53,001 nt of DNA from Parcubacteria group bacterium M6-OD1-3. Lineage in GTDB: Bacteria > Patescibacteriota > Minisyncoccia > Moranbacterales > UBA9337. The stretch covers positions 1 to 53,001 of the forward strand of contig LSNR01000009.1 in assembly GCA_003056165.1 (NCBI GenBank). The letters are read 5' to 3'. Shown piece by piece: positions 1-7,804 of this stretch. A program made the position numbers and the translations under genes. Numbering within the stretch: position 1 is the first letter of the stretch; every line of letters starts with the position of its first letter. The notes under the pieces were generated by a model, which did no database searches, was not told the DNA's origin, and saw only the letters and a list, made by a program, of their open reading frames with translations.

Positions 1-852
1 CAAGGTGTGAAGCGAGTGGTGTTGGCGCGAGAGGTAACTTTGGCGGAAATTCAAGAAATTCATCGGCGAGTGCCGGAAGTGGAATTGGAATATTTTGTGC
101 ACGGAGCAATGTGTATGAGTTATTCAGGGCGATGTATTTTGAGTAAATGGATGAGTGGGCGAAGTGCTAATTTGGGAGATTGCTCGCAACCTTGTCGGTG
201 GGCATATAAAAAAGCAGGAAGTAAAAAATGCAAAGCGGAAAGTAAAGAAATGACGGTAGTTGATCATCAGGGGGAATTTGAAATGGATTTGGAGGAAGAT
301 GATAATGGAACTTATTTTTTTAACAGTAAAGACTTGAATCTGTTGGCGTATTTGCAGGATTTGATTTCAGCTGGCGTGACATCATTTAAGATTGAAGGTC
401 GCAATAAAAGTGTGTATTATTTGGCTACCGTAATTCGCGCTTATCGGAAAGTTTTGGATAATTTGAAAGATAAAAAAATATTGCAAACGGAATTGGATAA
501 TTTAAGCGACTTAGTTCATCGTGGTTATACTGCCGGTTTTTTATTAGGAAAAGAGCCGGAACATAATCTTAAAAATACGCATAATGAAAGTGAATATGAA
601 TTTGTGGGGGAAATTTTAAAAAGTGATAAAGAAAATTTGATTAAGATTAAAGTGCACAACGCTATTTATGCTGATGATGAAATTGAAATTATAGATACAA
701 AAGGAAATCATCCAATAAAAATTTTCAAAGTTTACAACGAAGAAATGAATGAGGAAAAATCAGCGCACGGCGGACATAAAGAGTTTTATTATCTAGAAAT
801 TAATAAGAAAAATATTGAGCCAATGCCATTATTAAGAAAAAGAGTGAAATAA
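1..852 (+). CDS. Peptidase U32 family protein (YegQ/TrhP-like), 5' truncated by the window edge
   Basis: Frame is open from base 1 (QGVKRVVLAREVTLAEI...); U32 signature-like ELEYFVHGAMCMSYSGRCILSKWMSGRSANLGDCSQPCRW; FKIEGRNKSVYY. Confidence 0.88.
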   Translation, partial: QGVKRVVLAREVTLAEIQEIHRRVPEVELEYFVHGAMCMSYSGRCILSKWMSGRSANLGDCSQPCRWAYKKAGSKKCKAESKEMTVVDHQGEFEMDLEEDDNGTYFFNSKDLNLLAYLQDLISAGVTSFKIEGRNKSVYYLATVIRAYRKVLDNLKDKKILQTELDNLSDLVHRGYTAGFLLGKEPEHNLKNTHNESEYEFVGEILKSDKENLIKIKVHNAIYADDEIEIIDTKGNHPIKIFKVYNEEMNEEKSAHGGHKEFYYLEINKKNIEPMPLLRKRVK

Positions 853-869
853 TATGAAAATAGTAAGAT

Positions 870-1493
870 ATGAAAACGATAAAAATTGATTTGAAAAATT
901 ATACGAAAAAGGAAATTCAGTTTATTGCTGATGAAATTTTAAAAGAGCGTGTCGTTGTTTTGCCAACAGATACTGTTTACGGTTTGCATTGCTTGGCTAC
1001 AAACGAAAAAGCAATTGCCAAAATTTACCATATTAAAAAACGAAAAGCCTCTCAACAAAAACACATAATATTATTAGTTAAAAGTTTTTGCATGATTAGA
1101 AAGTATTGTTTTTTGGGAAAAAGACAATATAATTATTTAAAAAAAGTATGGAGTGGGCGACGAGCAACGACGGTTATTCTAAAGGGGCGTCCTAGCGTTA
1201 CGTTAAAAAATATTTTTTTGCGAGAAATTGTTAGTGAAGATGATGGTATAGCGGTTCGTTTGCCAAATAATAAATTTTTATTAGATTTAATTAAGGAAAT
1301 CAATGAGCCAATTGCTTCGACTAGTTTAAATATTACAGGAGAAAAAGAATTGAAAAATATTGACAAGATAGAAACATATTTTAAAGAGCAAAAACCGGAT
1401 TTAGTGGTTGACACGGGCAGGTTGTCTATCAGAAAACCTTCTCGTCTGGAGGACATTAGAAATATGAATGACATTAAAATTTATAGAAAATAA
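870..1493 (+). CDS. tsaC: Sua5/YciO/YrdC family L-threonylcarbamoyladenylate synthase
   Basis: VVVLPTDTVYGLHC, KIYHIKKRKA, PIASTSLNITGE motifs. Confidence 0.85.
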   Translation: MKTIKIDLKNYTKKEIQFIADEILKERVVVLPTDTVYGLHCLATNEKAIAKIYHIKKRKASQQKHIILLVKSFCMIRKYCFLGKRQYNYLKKVWSGRRATTVILKGRPSVTLKNIFLREIVSEDDGIAVRLPNNKFLLDLIKEINEPIASTSLNITGEKELKNIDKIETYFKEQKPDLVVDTGRLSIRKPSRLEDIRNMNDIKIYRK

Positions 1494-1617
1494 ATGCAAG
1501 TTGAAAATATTAATAATTTGCTAGAAAAAATAAAATTGTATTTATTGTATTGTATAAAAGCAATCTTGTGATAAACTAAAGAAGTGATAATAATTATTTG
1601 GAATAAATTGCAATACT

Positions 1618-3018
1618 ATGAACAAGGAAAAAAATAGTGAAAATAAGATGGAGAAAATTGTCGGTTGGGCAAAGAGAAGGGGTTTTGTGTTTCCGTCCAG
1701 TGAAATTTACGGTGGTTTCGGTGCTATTTATGATTTCGGTCCTTATGGCGTGGAATTAGCGAAAAATATCAAGGAAAGCTGGTGGAAAGCGATGGTACAG
1801 GAAAATGAAAATGTAGTCGGATTGGACAGTAGTATTTTTATGCATCCAAAAGTTTGGGAAGCTTCTGGACATGTTGGCGGTTTTAGCGACCCGTTAGCGG
1901 AATGCAAACAATGCCACAGTCGGTCAAGAGTGGATCATCTCTTGGAAGACATCGGTGTTTTTGCTGATGAAAAAATGAGTGATGAGGAAATTAATAGGTT
2001 ACTTGATGAAAATAGGGATAAAATCAAATGTCCAAAATGTGGAACGAAAGGTAAATTTTCCAAAGCGAAAAGTTTTAATCTTTTGGTTAAATCAAATTTG
2101 GGAAATTTTACTGGTGATTGGGAAAAAGACCCGGTTTATTTACGCGGTGAAACTTGTCAGGGAATTTATATCAATTTTAAAAACGTTTTGGATTCTACGC
2201 GACAAAAAATTCCATTTGGTATTGCACAAATTGGTAAAGCTTTTCGTAATGAGATTACTGCTCGTCAGTTTATTTTCCGCAAACGAGAATTTGAACAAAT
2301 GGAATTTCAGTATTTTGTTCATCCGGATGAAGCGATGAAAAGTTATGAGGAGTGGCGAGAACGGCGTTGGCAATATTATTTAGATTTGGGAATTAAGGAA
2401 GAAAATCTAAAATGGCACAAACACGAGAATTTGGTTTTTTATGCTAAAGCAGCTTGGGATATTGATTATAACTTTCCTTTTGGTTTTACTGAAATGGAAG
2501 GTATTCATTATCGCACTGATTATGATTTAACTCAGCATAGTAAATTTTCTGGCAAAGATTTATCTTATCGTGATCCGCAAACTAACGAAAAATATATTCC
2601 ACATATTGTAGAAGCATCAGTTGGTGTAGATAGAACTTTTTTGGCGGTGATTACGGATGCTTATAATGAGGAAAAATTAGAAGATGGAAATGAGCGAGTA
2701 GTGATGAAATTTCCTAAGAAACTGGCGCCAATTAAAGTGGCAATTTTCCCTTTACTAAAAAACAAACCTGAGTTGGTGGCGAAGGCGCGGGAAATTTATG
2801 ATAGTTTAAAATCGCAATATATGTGCGAATTTGATGATAATGGAAATATTGGAAAGCGTTATCGTCGGCAAGACGAAATTGGAACGCCATATTGCGTGAC
2901 GGTTGATTTTGATAGTTTAGAAGATAATACGATCACTGTCCGAGATAGAGATACGATGAAACAAGAGAGAATTAAGATGAATGATTTAAAGAAGTTTTTA
3001 GAAGAAAAGTTGAAATAA
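1618..3018 (+). CDS. glyS: Glycyl-tRNA synthetase, class II (alpha2 type)
   Basis: RRGFVFPSSEIYGGFGAIYDFGPYGVELAKN, GKAFRNEITARQFIFRKREFEQMEFQYF, EASVGVDRTFLAV. Confidence 0.95.
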   Translation: MNKEKNSENKMEKIVGWAKRRGFVFPSSEIYGGFGAIYDFGPYGVELAKNIKESWWKAMVQENENVVGLDSSIFMHPKVWEASGHVGGFSDPLAECKQCHSRSRVDHLLEDIGVFADEKMSDEEINRLLDENRDKIKCPKCGTKGKFSKAKSFNLLVKSNLGNFTGDWEKDPVYLRGETCQGIYINFKNVLDSTRQKIPFGIAQIGKAFRNEITARQFIFRKREFEQMEFQYFVHPDEAMKSYEEWRERRWQYYLDLGIKEENLKWHKHENLVFYAKAAWDIDYNFPFGFTEMEGIHYRTDYDLTQHSKFSGKDLSYRDPQTNEKYIPHIVEASVGVDRTFLAVITDAYNEEKLEDGNERVVMKFPKKLAPIKVAIFPLLKNKPELVAKAREIYDSLKSQYMCEFDDNGNIGKRYRRQDEIGTPYCVTVDFDSLEDNTITVRDRDTMKQERIKMNDLKKFLEEKLK

Positions 3019-3026
3019 TTTTTTAA

Positions 3027-3986
3027 ATGAAAAATGATATGAATTTACAACAAATATATGAGCTGGCAATTGAACTTGGAATAAAAAATGATTTGCGACC
3101 AAGGAAAGATATTGAGAAAAAAATGCTACGAATTGGAAAGGAATATCAAAAATTGAACAAAAAAGAAAAGCAAATCTTTGATAAAGAGAGGTTAACAAAT
3201 CCATATATGGACTCTACTATTCATTTTGATTCCGGTAAAAAAATCAAAAAAATAATGACGGGTATTGATATTGACGCAGGAGAATTACTTATTGCAAAAA
3301 AGTTTGGAGTTGACGCTGTTATCGCTCACCATCCGGTTGGAAAGGGATTATCATATCTTGACGATGTGATGGAGCTACAAGCTGATGTTTTAGCGCAATA
3401 TGGCGTTCCGATTAATATTGCAGAGGGTTTAATGAAAGTACGAATTGGTGAAGTTTCGCGAAGTATTAATCCTGTCAATCATTTTAAGTCTTCGATGGCT
3501 GCTAAAAATTTGGGAATAAGTTTTATGAATGTACATACACCAGCTGATAATCTGGTTGCAACTTTTTTGAAAAAAATAATAGAAAATAAAAAGCCCGAAT
3601 ATGTTGATGAGGTATTGACCCTTTTAAAAGAAGTTCCCGAATACGAAAACGCTACCAAACAAAAATTGGGACCAACTCTATTTGCAGGAGACAAAAACAG
3701 TCGAACTGGAAAAATTGCGATTACGGAGATTACTGGGGGAACAGAAGGTTCTCCAAAAATTTACGAAAAAATGGCCAGTGCTGGAATTGGAACTGTAATC
3801 GCTATGCATCAAAGTGAAAAACATCGCAAGGCGGCGGAAAAGGCGCATATTAATGTTGTTATTGCCGGTCATATTTCATCTGATTCAATTGGAATGAATT
3901 TGTTTTTGGATCAGTTAGAAAAAAAAGGTATTGAGATTGTTCCATGTTCTGGATTGATTAGATATTCAAGAATTAAAAAATTGTAG
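3027..3986 (+). CDS. NIF3-like dinuclear metal-center family protein
   Basis: DAVIAHHPVGKG, INVVIAGHISSDSIGMN; full-length NIF3-like ORF. Confidence 0.75.
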   Translation: MKNDMNLQQIYELAIELGIKNDLRPRKDIEKKMLRIGKEYQKLNKKEKQIFDKERLTNPYMDSTIHFDSGKKIKKIMTGIDIDAGELLIAKKFGVDAVIAHHPVGKGLSYLDDVMELQADVLAQYGVPINIAEGLMKVRIGEVSRSINPVNHFKSSMAAKNLGISFMNVHTPADNLVATFLKKIIENKKPEYVDEVLTLLKEVPEYENATKQKLGPTLFAGDKNSRTGKIAITEITGGTEGSPKIYEKMASAGIGTVIAMHQSEKHRKAAEKAHINVVIAGHISSDSIGMNLFLDQLEKKGIEIVPCSGLIRYSRIKKL

Positions 3987-3990
3987 ACTA

Positions 3991-4166
3991 TAGACATCCC
4001 ATTCTAAAATCAGACTGATAATCCATAAAGATTGCGTTTTGTTTGTTTTTCATAAAAAAATTCCTCTTTGTAGCTAAGTCTACACTTGCGGTTTTTTCTT
4101 ATTCAAAACCTCATAATACATCAATTTTTATTAAATTCTAAATCCGATTTTAGAATGGGATGTCTA
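3991..4166. mobile_element. MITE-like element with 21-bp perfect terminal inverted repeats and TA target duplication
   Basis: TAGACATCCCATTCTAAAATC at 3991-4011 and its exact reverse complement GATTTTAGAATGGGATGTCTA at 4146-4166; flanking TA at 3989-3990 and 4167-4168; no ORF inside. Confidence 0.65.
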
Positions 4167-4215
4167 TATATTTAAAGCAAACAAAATTAAACTTCGTTAT
4201 TAAAATTTTTAAAAA

Positions 4216-5040
4216 ATGGGTAAATATGTTTTTTTTAATGGAAAAATAATCTTAGAAAAGAATGTTAAAATTAGTTTTAATGATCTTGGTTTTGCGCGAG
4301 GTTATGGAGTTTTTGATGCAATGCGGACAATTAATGGAAAACCGTTTTTAATAAAAGAGCATTACGAGCGATTGCAAAATTCTGCTAAAGAATTAAATTT
4401 ATTTCTAAAAATTTCTTTAACAGAATTTGAAAAAATAATAAATAAACTTCTTTTGCGAAATAAAATAAAAAATGAAATTGCAATTAAAACTATTTTGACC
4501 GGCGGAAAATCTTCCAACGGTTTGCGAATGGATGGAGAGCCAACATTGCTGATTACCATTAATGATTTAAATAAGGTTACCCCAAAAAAAGAATTATATA
4601 AAAAAGGCGCAAAAATTATTTTAGTGGAATTTCAAAGGTATTTGCCAGAAGCTAAAACGCTAAATTATATTGTTGCTATTCAAAATCAACGGAAGAAAGA
4701 AAAGTCCGGAGCGACTGAAATTGTTTATTATAATAAAGGCTATTTATTAGAGGGTTCAACCAGCAATATTTTTATTGTTAAGAATGATAAGATAATTACA
4801 CCGGACAAAAATATTTTATTGGGGACAACTAGAAATTTATTGATACAACTTTTGAGGAAGAAAAATCGAAAAATTGAAGCGAGGGATGTGAAATTAAAAG
4901 AGATATTTGAAGCCGATGAAGTTTTTTTGACAGGAACATTTAAAAATATTTTGCCCATAGTGAGAATGGATGACAAAATAATTGGCGATGGCAAGGTCGG
5001 GGAGGTAACTGCAAAAATAATGAAGCTAATTGAAGGATAA
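4216..5040 (+). CDS. Class IV aminotransferase (branched-chain/D-amino acid aminotransferase or ADC lyase-like)
   Basis: ISFNDLGFARGYGVFDAMRTINGKPFLIKEHYERL; YLLEGSTSNIFIVKNDKIITP; PLP fold type IV motifs. Confidence 0.85.
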   Translation: MGKYVFFNGKIILEKNVKISFNDLGFARGYGVFDAMRTINGKPFLIKEHYERLQNSAKELNLFLKISLTEFEKIINKLLLRNKIKNEIAIKTILTGGKSSNGLRMDGEPTLLITINDLNKVTPKKELYKKGAKIILVEFQRYLPEAKTLNYIVAIQNQRKKEKSGATEIVYYNKGYLLEGSTSNIFIVKNDKIITPDKNILLGTTRNLLIQLLRKKNRKIEARDVKLKEIFEADEVFLTGTFKNILPIVRMDDKIIGDGKVGEVTAKIMKLIEG

Positions 5041-5106
5041 AAATGTCAAATTTTTGCAGTGGATAAAAGTATGTTAGTTACATATGATAATGTCATATCA
5101 TCCGTC

Positions 5107-5233
5107 AAATAGAAATGTCATAGTTGCTGAAATATGCTAGTGTTTAGTATTAATTAAATTAATACTAAACACAATATAGAAAAACTAATAGTAATGACAA
5201 TTAAAGAAATTAGAAGGTATGACATTTCTAAAT
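5107..5233. repeat. Nested inverted repeat with inner 33-bp palindrome and clustered TGACAT/ATGTCA motifs
   Basis: GTGTTTAGTATTAATT-A-AATTAATACTAAACAC (5140-5172) nested inside AGAAATGTCATA (5111-5122) / TATGACATTTCT (5218-5229). Confidence 0.7.
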
Positions 5234-5376
5234 GTAATTGACATTGACATATAGATGTTGACATATTTTGAATATTAGGATAAACTCTTAAAAGAGATTT
5301 CATTTGACGAATTTAATAGTATTAATTATTTAGGCGCCAATCAGCTTAGGCGCGGTTTAGTTTATTTTTTATTTTT

Positions 5377-5811
5377 ATGTTAGTAATACGATTTGCAAGA
5401 ACAGGAAGAAAAAACAAAGCGCAATTTAGAATTGTGGTTCAAGAACATACAGCTACACCAACTGGAAGAAATGTTGAGATTGTTGGTAATTGGAATCCTC
5501 ATCAAAAAGAAGGGGCATTCAAAAAAGAGCGAATTGAGTATTGGTTAAGTCAGGGCGCTAAAGCTTCCGATTCAGTTCATAACCTTTTAGTTTCTCAAAA
5601 AGTTATTAATGACAAAAAACGAGCTGTTAAATTTAGTAAAAAGAAATCCGGTGAAGATGAAGAGAGTAAGGATGCTGAAAAAAGTGGAGAAGAAATTAAA
5701 GAAACAGAAACTGTAAAGGAAGGAAAGGAAGAGGCTAAGGTTGAGGAAGAAAAGAAAGAGGATGACAAGGCTGAGAAAAAAGAGGAAGACGACAAAAATA
5801 AAAAAGCGTAA
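5377..5811 (+). CDS. rpsP: 30S ribosomal protein S16 with long K/E-rich C-terminal tail
   Basis: MLVIRFARTGRKNKAQFRIVVQEHTATPTGRNVEIVGNWNPHQ. Confidence 0.93.
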   Translation: MLVIRFARTGRKNKAQFRIVVQEHTATPTGRNVEIVGNWNPHQKEGAFKKERIEYWLSQGAKASDSVHNLLVSQKVINDKKRAVKFSKKKSGEDEESKDAEKSGEEIKETETVKEGKEEAKVEEEKKEDDKAEKKEEDDKNKKA

Positions 5812-5822
5812 TAGTTTAAGAA

Positions 5823-5850
5823 TTGACAAAATTTTTAATTGAGTTAGAAT
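5823..5850 (+). promoter_or_regulatory. Sigma70-like promoter for rplJ-rplL
   Basis: TTGACA (5823-5828), 16-bp spacer, TAGAAT (5845-5850). Confidence 0.6.
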
Positions 5851-5859
5851 AAATTAAGT

Positions 5860-5976
5860 TAGAAATTCGCAGACAGTAGGCAATCATAAGACCTGCCGAG
5901 AATTTCCCCTGAAAGCAATTTCTTGGAATTGACTTTAGGTGGTTCAAAAGTCTGCGAAAAAGCAGATTTTTTTTAT
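5860..5976 (+). promoter_or_regulatory. Ribosomal protein L10 mRNA leader with terminal hairpin/T-tract
   Basis: CGCAGAC (5868-5874) pairs with GTCTGCG (5950-5956); AGACAGTAGGC...AAGACCTGCCGAG is the expected L10-leader core; TCTGCGAAAAAGCAGATTTTTTTT follows; directly upstream of rplJ. Confidence 0.85.
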
Positions 5977-6022
5977 TTAAAAAAAATAAAAATAGTTTAT
6001 CAAAAATTAATTTTTTACAATT

Positions 6023-6541
6023 ATGTTAACAAGAGAGAAAAAGGAAGAAATAGTTAAAAGATTAACCGAGGAATTAAAAGAATCCAAAGCGGTTGTCTTT
6101 ACTGATTATAGAGGAATTAAAGCAAACGATATTAATAAGCTCAAGAAAGAGCTTAAAAACAGTGGGACAAATTTACAGGTTATTAAAAAAAATCTTATAG
6201 AATTGTCTTTGAGAAATGCCAAATTGGATGTAAGTGTTCGTGAAATGGATGGTCAAATATCAATTATAGTTTCCAAAGAAGATGAGGTTGCTCCAGCAAA
6301 AATTCTGACAAACTTTGCCAAGGAAAATGAAAATTTGAAAATTTTGGGAGGGATACTCGGTAAAGAAGAGATGAGTGTGAAGGAAGTTGAATCGTTGGCT
6401 AAATTATTGAGTAAAGAAGAATTAAGGGCAAAGATTGTTGGAAGTTTAAAGTCCCCAATCACTGGATTTGTAAATGTGCTATCTGGGAATTTGCGTGGTT
6501 TAGTGAATGTGATTAAGGCAATCGAAGATAAAAAAGCGTAA
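6023..6541 (+). CDS. rplJ: 50S ribosomal protein L10
   Basis: MLTREKKEEIVKRLTEELKESKAVVFTDYRGIKANDINKLKKELKNSG. Confidence 0.93.
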   Translation: MLTREKKEEIVKRLTEELKESKAVVFTDYRGIKANDINKLKKELKNSGTNLQVIKKNLIELSLRNAKLDVSVREMDGQISIIVSKEDEVAPAKILTNFAKENENLKILGGILGKEEMSVKEVESLAKLLSKEELRAKIVGSLKSPITGFVNVLSGNLRGLVNVIKAIEDKKA

Positions 6542-6652
6542 ATGTTTTTTAATAAAATAATAATTTAAAAAGTTTTAATTTATTTTTAGTTAATAATTCT
6601 CAACCTTAACTATTTTATGGAATGCGAATTGTCAGCTAAAAGACTAAATGAT

Positions 6653-7087
6653 ATGACTGAAGAAAAAAAGCCTACTGAGGCAAAAGAAGAGAAAGAAGTT
6701 GAAGTTCCTGCAAAGTTTAAAAAGCTTGTTGAAGAAATCGAAAAAATGAGCGTTTTGGAACTTTCTGAGTTGGTAAAAATTTTGGAGGATAAATTTGGTG
6801 TTAGTGCTGCTGCTCCAATGATGATGGGAGCAATGCCGGGAGCTGGTGGAGCAGAAGAAGCTGAAGCGGAAGAAAAAAGTGAATATGATGTAGAACTTGT
6901 TTCTGCTGGAGATAAAAAGATAAACGCAATTAAAGCGGTGCGTGAAATTACCGGATTGGGATTAAAAGAATCTAAAGATTTGGTTGATGGAGCACCTAAG
7001 GTTATCAAGGAAAAAGTTGCTAAAGAAGAGGCTGAAGAAATGAAAAAGAAATTGGAAGAAGCTGGAGCAACAGCTGAACTTAAATAA
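6653..7087 (+). CDS. rplL: 50S ribosomal protein L7/L12 (ORF open from 6617; likely start 6653)
   Basis: [22 protein letters not shown]...[50 protein letters not shown]. Confidence 0.95.
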   Translation: MTEEKKPTEAKEEKEVEVPAKFKKLVEEIEKMSVLELSELVKILEDKFGVSAAAPMMMGAMPGAGGAEEAEAEEKSEYDVELVSAGDKKINAIKAVREITGLGLKESKDLVDGAPKVIKEKVAKEEAEEMKKKLEEAGATAELK

Positions 7088-7125
7088 TTTTTGAAAATTG
7101 TTTAAAAGTTAGAGCAAACCATTTA

Positions 7126-7158
7126 AAAAAACATCCGCCGAAAGGTAGATGTTTTTTT
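7126..7158 (+). terminator. Rho-independent terminator after rplL
   Basis: ACATCCGCCGAAAGGTAGATGTTTTTTT. Confidence 0.65.
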
Positions 7159-7171
7159 GGAACTTATTTTG

Positions 7172-7243
7172 TTGGGCCGGCAGGATTCGAACCTGCGCAT
7201 GACGGGATCAAAACCCGCTGCCTTACCGCTTGGCTACGGCCCA
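7172..7243 (-). tRNA. tRNA-Gln (anticodon UUG)
   Basis: Reverse strand TGGGCCGTAGCCAAGCGGTAAGGCAGCGGGTTTTGATCCCGTCATGCGCAGGTTCGAATCCTGCCGGCCCA; anticodon loop TTTTGAT. Confidence 0.93.
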
Positions 7244-7500
7244 ATGTAATTTTTTAATGAAATTGCCAATCTTTTTCGTAAATCCTTTTTACCGTCACTA
7301 CTTTTCAAAAATAATTCTCTTTTTATAGCTTCGGTTTTGTGCGTATATGCTTCATAGCATAATAATTCAAAAGGACGCCTGTGTTTAATTGATTTAGTTT
7401 TTCCTTGGGAGTGCTCTGATAATCGTCGCTTTAAATCACTTGTATATCCGATGTAAAACTTTTTATCCTTCTTACTGATTAAAATATAAACATAGAACAT
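7234..7500 (-). CDS. GIY-YIG nuclease family protein (UPF0213-like)
   Basis: MFYVYILISKKDKKFYIGYTSDLKRRLSEHSQGKTKSIKHRRPFELLCYEAY; stop codon lies inside tRNA-Gln(UUG). Confidence 0.88.
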   Translation of the reverse strand: MFYVYILISKKDKKFYIGYTSDLKRRLSEHSQGKTKSIKHRRPFELLCYEAYTHKTEAIKRELFLKSSDGKKDLRKRLAISLKNYIGP

Positions 7501-7527
7501 AACTTTTTAAAATAAATATCATTTTTG

Positions 7528-7598
7528 TTGGGTCGGAGGGATTCGGACCCCCGATGCTAGGACCAGAACCTAGTGCCTTACCGCTTGGCTACGACCCA
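7528..7598 (-). tRNA. tRNA-Gln (anticodon CUG)
   Basis: Reverse strand TGGGTCGTAGCCAAGCGGTAAGGCACTAGGTTCTGGTCCTAGCATCGGGGGTCCGAATCCCTCCGACCCA; anticodon loop TTCTGGT. Confidence 0.92.
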
Positions 7599-7660
7599 AA
7601 ACATTTTTTATTTGTTGGCTCATTGGGTTAAAACTTTCCACTCATTATTATTTTTCTTCA

Positions 7661-7767
7661 TTGAACTGACAGGATTCGTCCGGCATCCGCCGGACGCCCC
7701 GCGTATGCAGGGCGGACCCCCGATGCTAGGACCAGAACCTAGTGCCTTACCGCTTGGCTACGACCCA
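7661..7767 (-). pseudogene. tRNA-Gln(CUG) copy interrupted in the T-arm by a GC-rich palindromic insert and with a diverged 3' acceptor strand
   Basis: 7713-7767 is identical to the 5' 55 nt of tRNA-Gln(CUG); a ~36-bp insert follows (7679-7714), then a diverged TGAACTGACAGGATTCG 3' portion. Confidence 0.75.
7679..7714. repeat. GC-rich double-hairpin element inserted in tRNA copy
   Basis: CGTCCGGC-ATCC-GCCGGACG followed by GCCC-CGCGTATGCA-GGGC in an otherwise AT-rich region. Confidence 0.65.
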
Positions 7768-7804
7768 GATTTTCTAATGATATTTTATATTTATGAAATT
7801 GTTT

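Noticed and set aside
1133-1474. Antisense ORF opposite tsaC and many similar antisense ORFs in the track
   Set aside because: They overlap confident conserved genes on the other strand and have biased, low-complexity composition expected of AT-rich antisense frames.
5587-5829. Two minus-strand F/S-rich ORFs opposite the rpsP tail
   Set aside because: They are the antisense of the K/E-rich tail of S16 and have no independent support.
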